Assembly: GCA_022750115.1 (NCBI GenBank)
Contig: JAKIWI010000006.1
Coordinates: forward strand, 62,001 to 126,000
Origin: Thermoplasmata archaeon
Lineage (GTDB): Archaea; Thermoplasmatota; Thermoplasmata; Lutacidiplasmatales; UBA184
Direction of reading: 5' to 3'
DNA length: 64,000 nucleotides
Made by a program: the position numbers and the translations under genes. The first letter of the stretch is position 1. Each line of letters starts with the position of its first letter. Below the pieces are notes generated by a model. It was given only the letters and a program-made list of their open reading frames with translations. It ran no database searches and was not told where the DNA came from. Shown piece by piece: positions 1-8,494 of this stretch.

Positions 1-1269
1 GAACGGGTCGCCCTCGTGGAGGTAGGCCACGATGCTCGCGATCGCGACCTCGCGCTGCGTCAGGCCGTGGATCGCGGCGTGACGGAGGACGTAGGCGGAG
101 TGTTTGGAATGCCGCCACGGGTCGATCGTCCAGCCCACATCGTGCATCCACGCGGCGACGCTCAGGGCGAGCCGCTCGCTCGCGCCCCAGCCGAAGCGCG
201 GCGCGAGCGCCTCGAAGAGCTCGAGAGCAACGGTCCGCACCGCCTCGCCGTGGGGGAGCGAAAAGCCGAGGGCGTTCGCCTCCGCGGTGACCGACCTCCA
301 CGCGAGCGTTTCGGAGGGGGCCGGGACCCGGACACCGGCATGCTCGAGCGCGATCCCCTCCCGGATCCCGGTCGCGCTGACGATGATCTCGGATGCGCCG
401 GTGCGGCGCATCAGCGCGTCGACGACGACCACGCCCGCGCCGATGACGTCCGCGCGGTGACCGCCGACGCCCGGGATCCGGCGTCGCTCGTCGGCATCGA
501 GCTCGAGCAGGAGGCGCTCGACGCGGGCAAGGGTCCGCCGGGTCAGAGGATATCCGTGGACGCGCTCGAGCGGGTAGTTCGTTACATCGACCGCGATCCG
601 AGCGAGGCACCGGATCGTCCCACCGACGCCGAAGAGGCGACCACGCGTGGCACCGGCTCCGCGGAGTTTTGCGAGCTCCTCGCGCGCGTGACGCCGCAGC
701 GCTTCGATCTCGCGGCCCTTCGGCGGGTCGTGCTCGAGGAACGCCGCCGTCAGTCGGAGGGCGCCGAGGGGAGCCGTGCCGGCGACGTCGACCAGGCCGC
801 CCTTCGTGCGGACCGCCTGCAAGGAGCCGCCGCCCAGATCGACGATCGTGTCGGAGCGGAGGTCCCAGGCCCCCGCCACGCCGAGGTAGGCGTAGCGTGC
901 CTCCTCCTCCCCCGTCAGGACGCGCAGATTGAACCCCGTCGCCGCGCGGACCCGGGCGACGAACTCGGCGCCGTTCGGCGCATCGCGCACGGCACTGGTG
1001 GCGACGGCGATCGCCGGCGGGTCACCCGCGGCGGCAAGCCGTCGGCGGAAACGGGCGAGCGACTCGATCCCGCGTCGGATCGCGCCATCGGAGAGCGACC
1101 GGTCCGGTCCTACGCCCTCGCCGAGACGGGGAACCTCTTTCGACTCGAAGGACGCGCGGAGCCCGCCGGCCGAAGTGACCTCGAACACGGCGAGGCGCGC
1201 CGTGTTGGAGCCGACGTCGACGACGGCGTACGGCCGACTCTCGCGGCCTTCGGACGCCTCGGACGGCAT
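1..1269 (-). CDS. ppx: Exopolyphosphatase, Ppx/GppA family with HD-like tail (3' end cut by window)
   Basis: Predicted cytosolic polyphosphate (or pppGpp) phosphohydrolase. Read from an ATG at 1269, 423 codons are open and no stop is reached by base 1, so the C-terminus lies outside the window. The ASKHA-fold signatures are in order: DVGSNTARLAV (residues 18-28), TSAVRDA (91-97), GEEEARYAYLG (120-130) and the phosphate-binding DLGGGS (144-149). Around residue 376 the motif MHDVGW, followed by KHS and LHEG, looks like the HD-type C-terminal domain seen in longer Ppx proteins. It is the last gene of a minus-strand run with the TraB-like and HTH genes; the gap to the gene upstream is 39 nt. Whether it prefers polyphosphate or pppGpp cannot be told from sequence. 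Confidence 0.87.
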   Translation of the reverse strand, partial: MPSEASEGRESRPYAVVDVGSNTARLAVFEVTSAGGLRASFESKEVPRLGEGVGPDRSLSDGAIRRGIESLARFRRRLAAAGDPPAIAVATSAVRDAPNGAEFVARVRAATGFNLRVLTGEEEARYAYLGVAGAWDLRSDTIVDLGGGSLQAVRTKGGLVDVAGTAPLGALRLTAAFLEHDPPKGREIEALRRHAREELAKLRGAGATRGRLFGVGGTIRCLARIAVDVTNYPLERVHGYPLTRRTLARVERLLLELDADERRRIPGVGGHRADVIGAGVVVVDALMRRTGASEIIVSATGIREGIALEHAGVRVPAPSETLAWRSVTAEANALGFSLPHGEAVRTVALELFEALAPRFGWGASERLALSVAAWMHDVGWTIDPWRHSKHSAYVLRHAAIHGLTQREVAIASIVAYLHEGDPF

Positions 1270-1308
1270 CGAAGATGACCTAACGGAACGGTCGGGGTGA
1301 GCCGGGTC

Positions 1309-1977
1309 TTAACGGCTCGCCCCGCCTCCCCCGTCGGCGGCAGTCCGGACGAGCGAGGGGCCCTCGGCGAGCAGCTCGACCACGCCCTCGAACCGCTCGC
1401 GGTCGACCACGACGGCGATGCTCGAGAACCGAGCGCGCATCCGTTCGACGCCCTCCGCGACGACGGTGTCGCGCTGCGCCCGCAGCCGGCGCGAGCCAGC
1501 GCCGGGCTCGATGGTGCGACTCCACGCGAGGGCGAACGCGTCCGCGTCGGCCGCTGCGGGTGGCCGCTTTCCGGCGCTCCGTTCGCGCAGCGTCCGTCGG
1601 ACCAGTTCGAAGTAGCCGATCGAGCGCGCGAACATGGTCGAGTACTCGTCGTCCGAAGGGTCGAGCGCCGCGAGGGGGGCGTTGGTCGCGTCGGCCCACC
1701 GGATCGCGGCCAGGACCGACGGGTTGGGGACGCCGACGTCGCCATACCGGGCGAGCGCGCGGATCTCCGCCGCCTCGGTCGGGGCGAGCGGGACGACCGG
1801 CTCGGTGGCGGCGTCGACGAAGTACTCGCGAAGTCCCTTGAGCTCGTCCTCGGATACCGCGAGACCGACGGCGTTTGGTCGGACGGTCTCGAGCCGAGCC
1901 CGCAGCCGCTCGCCGTCGGCGACGAGCCCGCGGACCGGACCGAGGACGGTCACGCTGCCGACGGCCCGCTCGATCAA
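1309..1977 (-). CDS. Degenerate TraB-fold protein, function unknown
   Basis: 222 aa from a TTG start whose TTGA overlaps the stop of the HTH gene, a layout typical of translational coupling. Its order of elements resembles the TraB/PrgY family: a first strand (VTVLGPVRG), then RPNAVGLAVSEDELKGL, a middle segment APLAALDPSDDEY, and LRAQRDTVVAEGVERM before a last strand (SIAVVVDRERFEGV). The two GxxH motifs of TraB/Tiki-type proteins are replaced by GPVR and VDRER, so metal-dependent activity is unlikely. A normal TraB protein is encoded at 37471-38214. The assignment rests on pattern similarity only; a conserved archaeal protein of other fold remains possible. Confidence 0.6.
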   Translation of the reverse strand: MIERAVGSVTVLGPVRGLVADGERLRARLETVRPNAVGLAVSEDELKGLREYFVDAATEPVVPLAPTEAAEIRALARYGDVGVPNPSVLAAIRWADATNAPLAALDPSDDEYSTMFARSIGYFELVRRTLRERSAGKRPPAAADADAFALAWSRTIEPGAGSRRLRAQRDTVVAEGVERMRARFSSIAVVVDRERFEGVVELLAEGPSLVRTAADGGGGASR

Positions 1978-2981
1978 CCGGCCCCTCGCTCCTCGATCTC
2001 CTCGAGGAGGTCGTCGCGGTCGCGGTGACGCTGCAGCTCGCGCACCGAGAGGACAGGGAGGCCCTCGATGTCGCGTCGGCCGCTCGTCTCGCGGGCGATG
2101 AACATCGCGTGGCCCTCGGCGACGCGGGCCAGCTGCAACAGAAGGTCGGCGCGGCGCTGGGCGGTACGCAGCGTGCCGACGGAGGTAAGGAGGATCATCT
2201 CTTCTCCACGGGTGTCGCCGTGCGACAGCGAGTCGAACGGGCATCGGATCGTCACCGAGACCTCCCAGCCCATACCGTCGAGCTGGCGGAGCACGCCGTC
2301 GCGCAGGGGGTCGCCGGTCGAGCGCCGGGCCCGTGGCGCGGGGGATTTCTCGTCTCCCTGGTTCGCGCCCTCGGGCGCGGGGGTGCGCGGGGGGCTCTCG
2401 AGGAACAGGTCGAGAGGGCGCGCGATCGGCTCCGCGAGGTATCGCTCGAGCCGCTCGATGACCATGGGCTCGGCCCCCGCCCCCTCCTCGTAGAGTTGGA
2501 TCGTCCGGCGCGAGACTCCGGCGATGCTGGCGAGCGCCCCCAAGGAGATGCGCCGCTCCTCGCGGAGCCCGCGCAGACGCGGCCCGTCCACGCGCGCGAA
2601 GATACCGCCGGGTCCGGAGAACAAGAACGGTGGGATGCCCTTTTGGAGATATTCCCGGAGGCTCTCCTCGACGACGATCGGGACTCCATAGCGGCTGTAG
2701 ACGACGCCGGGCTCGAGCTCGCTTCCCCCGGAGGTCTGGCCGATGACGAGCACCCGGGCGGGGAACAGCCGCCCGAGCTCGAGGATCCGGGCGGCCTCCT
2801 CGGGGTCGAGCGCGTCGATGTTCTTCAGGACCTTGACGATCAGAAGCTGCGAGTCGCGGCGGGCCATCAGGTCAAAGCTCGTCGGGCGGATGTGGTGCGC
2901 GTCGGAGACGAAGAATCCCGCGCGTTCGAGCAGGCGATGGACCTGCTCGATCGCCGCGTCGCGGGTCACGTCCTTCGCCAT
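1974..2981 (-). CDS. Archaeal HTH-type transcriptional regulator (XRE-like HTH in a conserved archaeal family)
   Basis: 335 aa, ATG start. An N-terminal restriction-endonuclease-like or sensor region (residues 1-125, with FDLMARRDSQLLIVKVL) is followed by a cro/XRE helix-turn-helix at about 136-170 (LRGLREERRISLGALASIAG then VSRRTIQLYEEG) and a C-terminal half of unknown fold. This architecture is that of the archaeal 'putative HTH-type transcriptional regulatory protein' family; DNA targets are not known. It is the first gene of the minus-strand run HTH - TraB-like - ppx and shares a promoter region with the divergent phosphoesterase gene (TATA at 3025-3034), leaving a leader of about 20 nt. 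Confidence 0.8.
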   Translation of the reverse strand: MAKDVTRDAAIEQVHRLLERAGFFVSDAHHIRPTSFDLMARRDSQLLIVKVLKNIDALDPEEAARILELGRLFPARVLVIGQTSGGSELEPGVVYSRYGVPIVVEESLREYLQKGIPPFLFSGPGGIFARVDGPRLRGLREERRISLGALASIAGVSRRTIQLYEEGAGAEPMVIERLERYLAEPIARPLDLFLESPPRTPAPEGANQGDEKSPAPRARRSTGDPLRDGVLRQLDGMGWEVSVTIRCPFDSLSHGDTRGEEMILLTSVGTLRTAQRRADLLLQLARVAEGHAMFIARETSGRRDIEGLPVLSVRELQRHRDRDDLLEEIEERGAG

Positions 2982-3024
2982 CGCCTCTCCCGACCGACCG
3001 CCGTCGGTAATGTCCCGACGCTCG

Positions 3025-3034
3025 TATATAAAAA
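3025..3034. promoter_or_regulatory. Bidirectional TATA element
   Basis: TATATAAAAA lies between divergent genes. On the minus strand (TTTTTATATA) it predicts a start site near 3003, about 22 nt before the HTH gene; on the plus strand it predicts one near 3055, about 25 nt before the phosphoesterase gene. It is the most A/T-rich stretch in the neighbourhood. Confidence 0.65.
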
Positions 3035-3081
3035 CGTAGTACTGCCACCGCCGAGACGGAACCGATTATCGTGCGGACTCG

Positions 3082-3912
3082 GTGGCTCCCGCCGTGCGGA
3101 CCGCGCGGGTCGCTCCGGTGCCAGACTCCCCGGCCCTCCTCGTCACGCCCGGGCACGGCGAGGATCGATGGCTCATCGTCGCCGACCTCCACCTGGGGCT
3201 CGGCGAGGGGGAACAATCGTTGCCCGCCCCACCGGAAGGAAGCCCCGAACGGCTCGCGAACGCGCTCCGGGACCTCGCGATTCGGACCGGGGCCTCCCGG
3301 ATCGTCATCGCGGGCGACGTGAAGCACCCGATCGTCGGGACGCCGCGAGCCCTGCGACCTGCGATCTTCCGATTCTTCGCGGACCTCCTGGAAGCCGGCG
3401 TCGCGATGGACGTCGTGCTCGGCAACCACGACGTCGGACTCGTCCCCCACCTTCCCCGCGAGGTCGCGGTCTATGCGGCCGCCGGGATGGTGCGAGACGG
3501 CGTGGGCGTGTTCCACGGACACCGGTGGCCATCGCAGGAGGTCCTTCGGGCGGGACGCCTCGTCGCGGGCCACCTCCATCCAGGGTACCGGTTTGCCTCG
3601 GTCGGGGAGTCGGCCTCCGGAAAGCTCCCCTGCTGGGTCCGCGTCGCCTACCCGCCGCTCCCCAAGGGAGACCGACCGAGGGCGTTCCGGGCGGAGGAAC
3701 TGATCGTGCTCCCCGCGTTCCATCCGCTCGCGGGCCGGGAGGCGCTCAATCGGGAGAAACCGCGGCGCGGCCGGTCGTTCCTGTTCCGACGGTTCCTCGC
3801 GGAGGGGCTCCCCCGCGCCTACCTTCTCGACGGGACGGACGTCGGCCCGATCGCTACGCCGCCGCGCGCCCGCCCGCGCGGATCGCCCGGGCGAGCTCGT
3901 CGGCGTCGGTAA
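3082..3912 (+). CDS. Calcineurin-like metallophosphoesterase
   Basis: 276 aa from a GTG; a second in-frame GTG lies 12 nt downstream. The two-metal phosphoesterase motifs are all present in order: ADLHLG (about residues 34-39), GDVKH (about 77), GNHD (about 117) and GHLHPG (about 157). The order and the DLHLG form match the archaeal group related to the DNA-ligase-associated phosphoesterases; the true substrate is unknown. The C-terminus becomes basic and low in complexity (RARPRGSPGRARRRR) and this part overlaps the 3' end of the convergent DUF255 gene by 59 bp, so the last 20 residues may be unconserved. Confidence 0.8.
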   Translation: MAPAVRTARVAPVPDSPALLVTPGHGEDRWLIVADLHLGLGEGEQSLPAPPEGSPERLANALRDLAIRTGASRIVIAGDVKHPIVGTPRALRPAIFRFFADLLEAGVAMDVVLGNHDVGLVPHLPREVAVYAAAGMVRDGVGVFHGHRWPSQEVLRAGRLVAGHLHPGYRFASVGESASGKLPCWVRVAYPPLPKGDRPRAFRAEELIVLPAFHPLAGREALNREKPRRGRSFLFRRFLAEGLPRAYLLDGTDVGPIATPPRARPRGSPGRARRRR

Positions 3913-5965
3913 TCGGGGCGAGGCAGCGCATCCCGAAGCACACCAGCGCCCGCGGGAGCGAACGTCCCGTCCCGAGCTCCTCGGGAAGCGAGAACGGCGG
4001 CGGCGGTGCCCCGCGGAAGACGAACAGATTCGGGTAGAACGTGCGTTCCGCCGCCCGCGCCAGTGCCTCCGACTCGGGCCCCTCGCCTTCGACGACAACG
4101 CGGGCTGGCGCCACCTCGAGCAGTCCCGCGGCGTAGGCGGCTCCGCCCGCAAAGACGCCCGCGGACCCCAGGCGATCCGACATCGCGCCGATCAACTGGG
4201 CGGCCCGACCCCGCAACGCTTCGTCCCCGGACAGCGAGGCGAGCCGTACCATCGCGATCGCCGCGGCGGAGTTCGGCGCGAGGTTCGGCGTGTCCTCGAG
4301 GGGGTAGGCGGGTTCGTCGACGGCGCCGATCCGCGGGCCATCGTAGAGGCGTGGCGCCACGTCGCGGAGCAGCCCGTTCTCCGCGCGGAACTCGCGTTCG
4401 ATGACCTCGAGGATCTCGCGGGCCGCGACGATGTACTTCGGCTCGACCGTGACCGCGCCGAGCTCGACGAGGCCGAGGGCGAACGCCGCCTGGTCGACGA
4501 GCAGACCACGGCCGCTCCCCGAGCCAGCGTTCAATCGGTGGGCCACGCCCGCCTCGGACGAGTACCCTTCTCGGAGGAATCGGTCGGCGGCGCGTCGTGC
4601 GGGAGCCAGCCACGCGGGTTCCCCTTCGGACTGCGATGCGCGCGCGAGGGCGCGCAGGAACAGCCCGTTGATGTCGGCGTACGGAGTACGGTCCACCAAC
4701 GGTGGCGGTCGCCGCGCGCGCGCGGCCGCGAGCTTCGCGACGGCAGCGTCGAACGAACGGCGAACTCCGGGTTCCGGCTCCCCGAGGTCGGCGGCCAATT
4801 CCGAGACCGGCATCATGCGGTAGAGGACGTTGCGGTCCGGGTCGTGGGGCATACGACCCTCCGTCCCGATCCCGAACGCGCGGCCGACGAGCTTGCGCTC
4901 CTCGGGCGTGAGGGTCGCCTTCAGCTCTTCCCGGCTCCATGTGAAGTAGCCCCCGTCGTCGCCCGGAGCGTTGTCGGCGTCCTGGCTGGCGCCGAACCCC
5001 CCCGAGGGGTCCGCCAGCACCGTCGACGACCACGCAACCGTCGCCCGGATCGCCTCTGAGAATCGGGGGCGGGGCTCGTACCGGTCGACCTCGACGAGGG
5101 CCGCGAGGAGCTCCGCGTTGTCGGCCCCCATCTTCTCGAAGTGCGGGATGTGCCATCCCTCGTCCACGGAATAGCGGTGGAATCCTCCGCCGACCTGGTC
5201 GAACATTCCGCCGTCGACCATCCGGGCCATCGTCTCGACCCCGCGCGCTCCCGATCGCGGCTCATTCTCCGCTACGGCGTCGAGGACAAGGAACTCGACG
5301 CTACCCGCGTGCGGGAATTTCGGGGCGTGGCCGAAGCCTCCGTTCACCGGGTCGTACGACTCGTTGAGCGCCGCGCGGATGCGGGTTCGGAACTCCGCGC
5401 TGGAGGTCTTTCGGACGGTCCGCCCTTCGGCCATCCGGTCGAGCGCTCCGCGGACCACCGAGGCATTCTGCCGGATGGAGGCGGGCTCGTCGCGGTACAT
5501 GCGGGCGACCTCGCGCAGCACGCGTCGGAAGCCGGGACGGCCGAGTCCGTCCTCGGGAGGGTAGTAGGTGCCGCCGAGGAACACCTCGCCGTCGGGGGTG
5601 GCGAACGCGGTGAGCGGCCAGCCGCCTTCGCCGCTCAACGCGTTCACCTGGCGCTGGAACCGGCGGTCGACCTCCGGGTTCTCATCGCGGTCGATCTTGA
5701 CGGCGACAAATTCCTCGGCGAGGATCCTCGCCACCTCCGGGTCCGAGTAGGTCCCCTCGTCCATGACGTGGCACCAGTGGCACCAGACCGCGCCGACGTC
5801 AATGAGGACCGGGCGGCCGAGGCGCCGGGCGAGCTCGAACGGCTCGGTACCCCAGGGATACCAGTCGATCGCCTGCTCCGCGGCGCTGCGCAGATAGACG
5901 GAGGCCGCGTGTTCCAGCCGATGGGCCTTCGCGACCGGCCGGTCGGCCTTCGAGCCCTCGCTCAT
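3854..5965 (-). CDS. Thioredoxin-domain protein of the YyaL/DUF255 (SPATA20-like) family
   Basis: 703 aa from ATG 5965 (a GTG three codons upstream at 5974 is an alternative). The N-terminal thioredoxin-like domain starts with the family hallmark DWYPWG and carries the redox motif WCHWCHVM at about residues 61-68, followed by a KIDRDENPEVD segment. The rest is the long (alpha/alpha) barrel-like region with GGGFHRYSVDEGWHIPHFEKM and family motifs GGFGHAPKFP. Length matches the family (about 650-700 aa). Proposed roles for relatives include redox or sugar-epimerase-like functions, but none is established. The gene stands alone, converging with the phosphoesterase gene. Confidence 0.85.
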   Translation of the reverse strand: MSEGSKADRPVAKAHRLEHAASVYLRSAAEQAIDWYPWGTEPFELARRLGRPVLIDVGAVWCHWCHVMDEGTYSDPEVARILAEEFVAVKIDRDENPEVDRRFQRQVNALSGEGGWPLTAFATPDGEVFLGGTYYPPEDGLGRPGFRRVLREVARMYRDEPASIRQNASVVRGALDRMAEGRTVRKTSSAEFRTRIRAALNESYDPVNGGFGHAPKFPHAGSVEFLVLDAVAENEPRSGARGVETMARMVDGGMFDQVGGGFHRYSVDEGWHIPHFEKMGADNAELLAALVEVDRYEPRPRFSEAIRATVAWSSTVLADPSGGFGASQDADNAPGDDGGYFTWSREELKATLTPEERKLVGRAFGIGTEGRMPHDPDRNVLYRMMPVSELAADLGEPEPGVRRSFDAAVAKLAAARARRPPPLVDRTPYADINGLFLRALARASQSEGEPAWLAPARRAADRFLREGYSSEAGVAHRLNAGSGSGRGLLVDQAAFALGLVELGAVTVEPKYIVAAREILEVIEREFRAENGLLRDVAPRLYDGPRIGAVDEPAYPLEDTPNLAPNSAAAIAMVRLASLSGDEALRGRAAQLIGAMSDRLGSAGVFAGGAAYAAGLLEVAPARVVVEGEGPESEALARAAERTFYPNLFVFRGAPPPPFSLPEELGTGRSLPRALVCFGMRCLAPITDADELARAIRAGGRAAA

Positions 5966-6058
5966 CGCATCCACCTCGACCCGTCCGTCCGTTTGGCCGT
6001 TGCGCGCACGAGTCCGGACGCTAGGCTGCCTACCTCAGCGCCAGTTCTCCGGCGACCC

Positions 6059-6067
6059 GTTATAACC
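6059..6067 (+). promoter_or_regulatory. TATA box of the proteasome-exosome operon
   Basis: GTTATAACC about 45 nt upstream of the psmA start codon predicts initiation near 6089 with an untranslated leader of about 19 nt. No second strong promoter is visible until after rpoP, so the genes from psmA to rpoP could be one transcript. Confidence 0.6.
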
Positions 6068-6107
6068 CGGGCCTGAGTGGGGCGGGCCGTTTCGGAAGGG
6101 CTGCTCG

Positions 6108-6866
6108 ATGGAGATGCAACCAGGCCAGATGGCGTATGACCGCGCCATCACGGTCTTCTCGCCCGACGGTCGATTGTTCCAGGTCGAATACGCTCGAGAA
6201 GCCGTTCGCCGCGGCGCGACCACGGCGGGCGTCGTCTACGAGGAGGGCGTCGTCCTCGTCGCGGACCGCCGGATCCCGAATCCCAAGCTCGCCGAGCCAG
6301 CCAGCCTCGAGAAGATCCACCTCATCGACGAGCAGATCGGCTGCGCGACGGCCGGCCTCGTCGCCGACGCGCGGGTCCTCGTCGACTACGCGCGCCTCGC
6401 CGCGCAGATCCACCGCGTCACCTACTCCGAGCCGATCTCGGTCGAGCTCCTCGTCCGCCGGATCTGCGACTACAAGCAACAGTACACCCAGTTCGGCGGC
6501 GTCCGACCCTTCGGCACGGCGCTCCTCGTCGGAGGCTGGGACGACGGCGGCATTCGGCTCTACGAGACCGAGCCGTCGGGCTCCCTCACGAGCTTCAAGG
6601 CGACGTCGACGGGCGGCAACAAGGCCCCCGTGATGGAGCTGTTCGAGCAGAAGCACAAGCCGCACATGGACCAAGACACCGCGATCCTGCTGGCTCTCGA
6701 GGGGCTCCGGCAGTCCCTCGACGAGTCGGCGACGCTCGCCCAGGTGGAGGTCCTCGTGCTCGACCGGACGAAGGGTTCGCACCGCCTCTCCCTCGAGGAA
6801 ACGCAGAAGTACGTCGCCCGGCTCCCTCCGCTCGGACCCTCCGGCAGCAAGGCCAACAAGGCCTGA
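6108..6866 (+). CDS. psmA: Proteasome subunit alpha
   Basis: 252 aa alpha subunit of the 20S proteasome, which forms the outer heptameric rings and the substrate gate. The N-terminal gate and alpha signature are clear (YDRAITVFSPDGRLFQVEYA at about residues 9-28), and the usual inner motifs follow (RRIPNPKL, EKIHLIDEQIGCATAGLVAD). There is no N-terminal catalytic threonine, as expected for alpha. Only the last residues (SGSKANKA) are non-canonical. It heads the classical archaeal superoperon with SBDS and the exosome genes; the beta subunit is not in this window. Confidence 0.97.
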   Translation: MEMQPGQMAYDRAITVFSPDGRLFQVEYAREAVRRGATTAGVVYEEGVVLVADRRIPNPKLAEPASLEKIHLIDEQIGCATAGLVADARVLVDYARLAAQIHRVTYSEPISVELLVRRICDYKQQYTQFGGVRPFGTALLVGGWDDGGIRLYETEPSGSLTSFKATSTGGNKAPVMELFEQKHKPHMDQDTAILLALEGLRQSLDESATLAQVEVLVLDRTKGSHRLSLEETQKYVARLPPLGPSGSKANKA

Positions 6867-6891
6867 GCCGGTCGGGCCTGAGGGCGCGCCG

Positions 6892-7587
6892 ATGGTCACG
6901 GTCGAAGACGCGGTCGTCGCGCGCTGGGAGAAGGCCGGCTCGCGCTTCGAGGTCCTCGTCGACCCCGAGGCGGTTCAGGCGATCCGCGACGGGCGTCCCG
7001 TCAACCTCGCCGACAAGCTGGCCCTCGACCAAGTGTTCAAGGACGCGAAGAAGGGCGACAAGATCTCCCTCGAGCACCTCGAAAAGACGTTCCACACCCG
7101 CGACATCGTCGAGATCGCTCGGCAGATCATCCAGAACGGCGAGGTCCAGGTCACGACCGATCAGCGCCACCAGCTGCAGGCGCTGAAGCACCGCCAGATC
7201 GTGACGATGATCGCCCGCAACGCGATGAACCCGCAGACCGGCGCCCCGCATCCGCCCGCGCGCATCGAGGCGGCGATGAACGAGGCGCGCGTCCACGTCG
7301 ACCCGTTCCGATCGGCCGACCAGCAGGTCAACGAGATCCTCGCGAAGCTGCGCCCGCTCCTCCCGATCCGCCTCGACACCGTGCGGGTCCGGATGAAGGT
7401 CCCGGCGCAGTACTACCCGCGGGTCATCGGAGAATTGAAGGGCCTCGGGAAGCTTTCGGAGGAACAGTGGCTGGGGGATGGGGCGTGGAGCGCCGTCCTC
7501 GAGATTCCCGCCGGAGTTCAAACGGAACTCTACGAGAAGCTCAGCGCGCGCACGAAGGGCGCCGCCGAGACCGCGCTCGTTAAATAA
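6892..7587 (+). CDS. sdo1: Ribosome maturation protein SDO1 (SBDS)
   Basis: 231 aa, the usual length for archaeal SBDS. The FYSH domain at the N-terminus contains RWEKAGSRFEVLVDPE and LVDKLAL-like NLADKLALDQVF, followed by the helical second domain with GEVQVTTDQRHQL and a ferredoxin-like C-terminal domain (RVRMKVPAQYYPRVIGEL). SBDS works with EF-2-like GTPases to release the anti-association factor aIF6 from the large ribosomal subunit. It sits 25 nt after psmA and before rrp4, the conserved archaeal order linking RNA decay, ribosome assembly and proteolysis. Confidence 0.95.
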   Translation: MVTVEDAVVARWEKAGSRFEVLVDPEAVQAIRDGRPVNLADKLALDQVFKDAKKGDKISLEHLEKTFHTRDIVEIARQIIQNGEVQVTTDQRHQLQALKHRQIVTMIARNAMNPQTGAPHPPARIEAAMNEARVHVDPFRSADQQVNEILAKLRPLLPIRLDTVRVRMKVPAQYYPRVIGELKGLGKLSEEQWLGDGAWSAVLEIPAGVQTELYEKLSARTKGAAETALVK

Positions 7588-7623
7588 GCAGGCTCGGTCG
7601 CGCGACCCGGTGCACGAGCAGCA

Positions 7624-8457
7624 ATGCGTCATGGACATCGTGGTGGCCCGCGTGGCCGCCGCCAAGGAAGCGACCCGTCCCGATCGGACGGGGATCGCAC
7701 GCTAGTACTCCCGGGCGAGGAGATCGACGTCCGGGGCCTTCAGCCAGGCCCTGGAACGTACCGCGTCGAAGGACGCACGTACGCCTCGGTCCTCGGACTC
7801 CTCTCGCACCGCCCCCCGATGGTGCGGGTGATCCCGCTCTCGGGCCGCTACATCCCGAAGCCCTCCGATGTCGTGGTCGGTACCGTCACCGACGTCCAGA
7901 CGACGTTCTGGCTGCTCGACATCGGCGCGCCCCGCTGGGCGCCGCTCCACATGACCGGCACGCCGTGGAAGATGGACGTCGGCGAAACGGGACAGTATCT
8001 CCATGTCGGCGACACGGTCGTGGTCCAGATCGAGAACCTCGACGCGACCGGCCGCATCGGCGTCACGATGCTCGGCGACGGCCTCGGAAAGGTCGACGGC
8101 GGGACCGTCATCACGCTCTCCCCCGCGAAAGTGCCGCGGCTTATCGGCCGCAGCGGTTCGATGATCCAGATGCTCACGCAGAAGACCGACTGCCGGATCG
8201 CGGTCGGCCAGAACGGCCGCATCTGGGTCGATGGCACCTCGGACGGCATCGAGCGCGTCCGCGAGGCGATCCGTCTGATCGAGGAGGAAGGCCAGCGCCC
8301 CGGGTTGACCGAGCGGATCGCGGGCTACCTGGGCTCGACGCAGGGCACCTCGGGACCGCTCGCTCCGACTCCGGGCCCCGCCCGACCGCCGTTCGAGCCC
8401 CCCGGGCCGATCGAGCCAGGCGACGACGAGGACGACGCGGGCCCTGGGCCGTTCTAG
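7624..8457 (+). CDS. rrp4: Exosome RNA-binding cap subunit Rrp4
   Basis: 277 aa; S1 and KH domain cap subunit that feeds RNA into the Rrp41/Rrp42 ring. The conserved N-terminal strand begins at about residue 27 (LVLPGEEI), an S1 fold follows (DVVVGTVTDVQTTFWLLDIG) and the KH domain contains KVPRLIGRSGSMIQML. The tail after about residue 240 is Pro/acid-rich (PGDDEDDAGPG). The only in-frame start is ATG 7624, which adds about 26 Arg/Gly-rich residues unlike other Rrp4 N-termini. Another frame offers ATG 7631 and a more ordinary 24-residue peptide that stops at 7705, so a one-base indel near 7700 is possible. Confidence 0.92.
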   Translation: MRHGHRGGPRGRRQGSDPSRSDGDRTLVLPGEEIDVRGLQPGPGTYRVEGRTYASVLGLLSHRPPMVRVIPLSGRYIPKPSDVVVGTVTDVQTTFWLLDIGAPRWAPLHMTGTPWKMDVGETGQYLHVGDTVVVQIENLDATGRIGVTMLGDGLGKVDGGTVITLSPAKVPRLIGRSGSMIQMLTQKTDCRIAVGQNGRIWVDGTSDGIERVREAIRLIEEEGQRPGLTERIAGYLGSTQGTSGPLAPTPGPARPPFEPPGPIEPGDDEDDAGPGPF

Positions 8458-8480
8458 GGCGGTCGTTGATTCCATTCCAC

Positions 8481-8486
8481 AAGGAG
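8481..8486 (+). promoter_or_regulatory. Shine-Dalgarno site of rrp41
   Basis: AAGGAG, 8 nt upstream of the rrp41 ATG, is one of the few clean ribosome-binding sites in the window and fixes that start inside the operon. Confidence 0.6.
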
Positions 8487-8494
8487 AATTCAAC

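Noticed and set aside
16..1278. 420-codon plus-strand open frame opposite the exopolyphosphatase gene
   Set aside because: It is Arg/Asp/Gly-rich without any fold signature, while the minus strand reads a clear Ppx protein; at high G+C such antisense frames are common.
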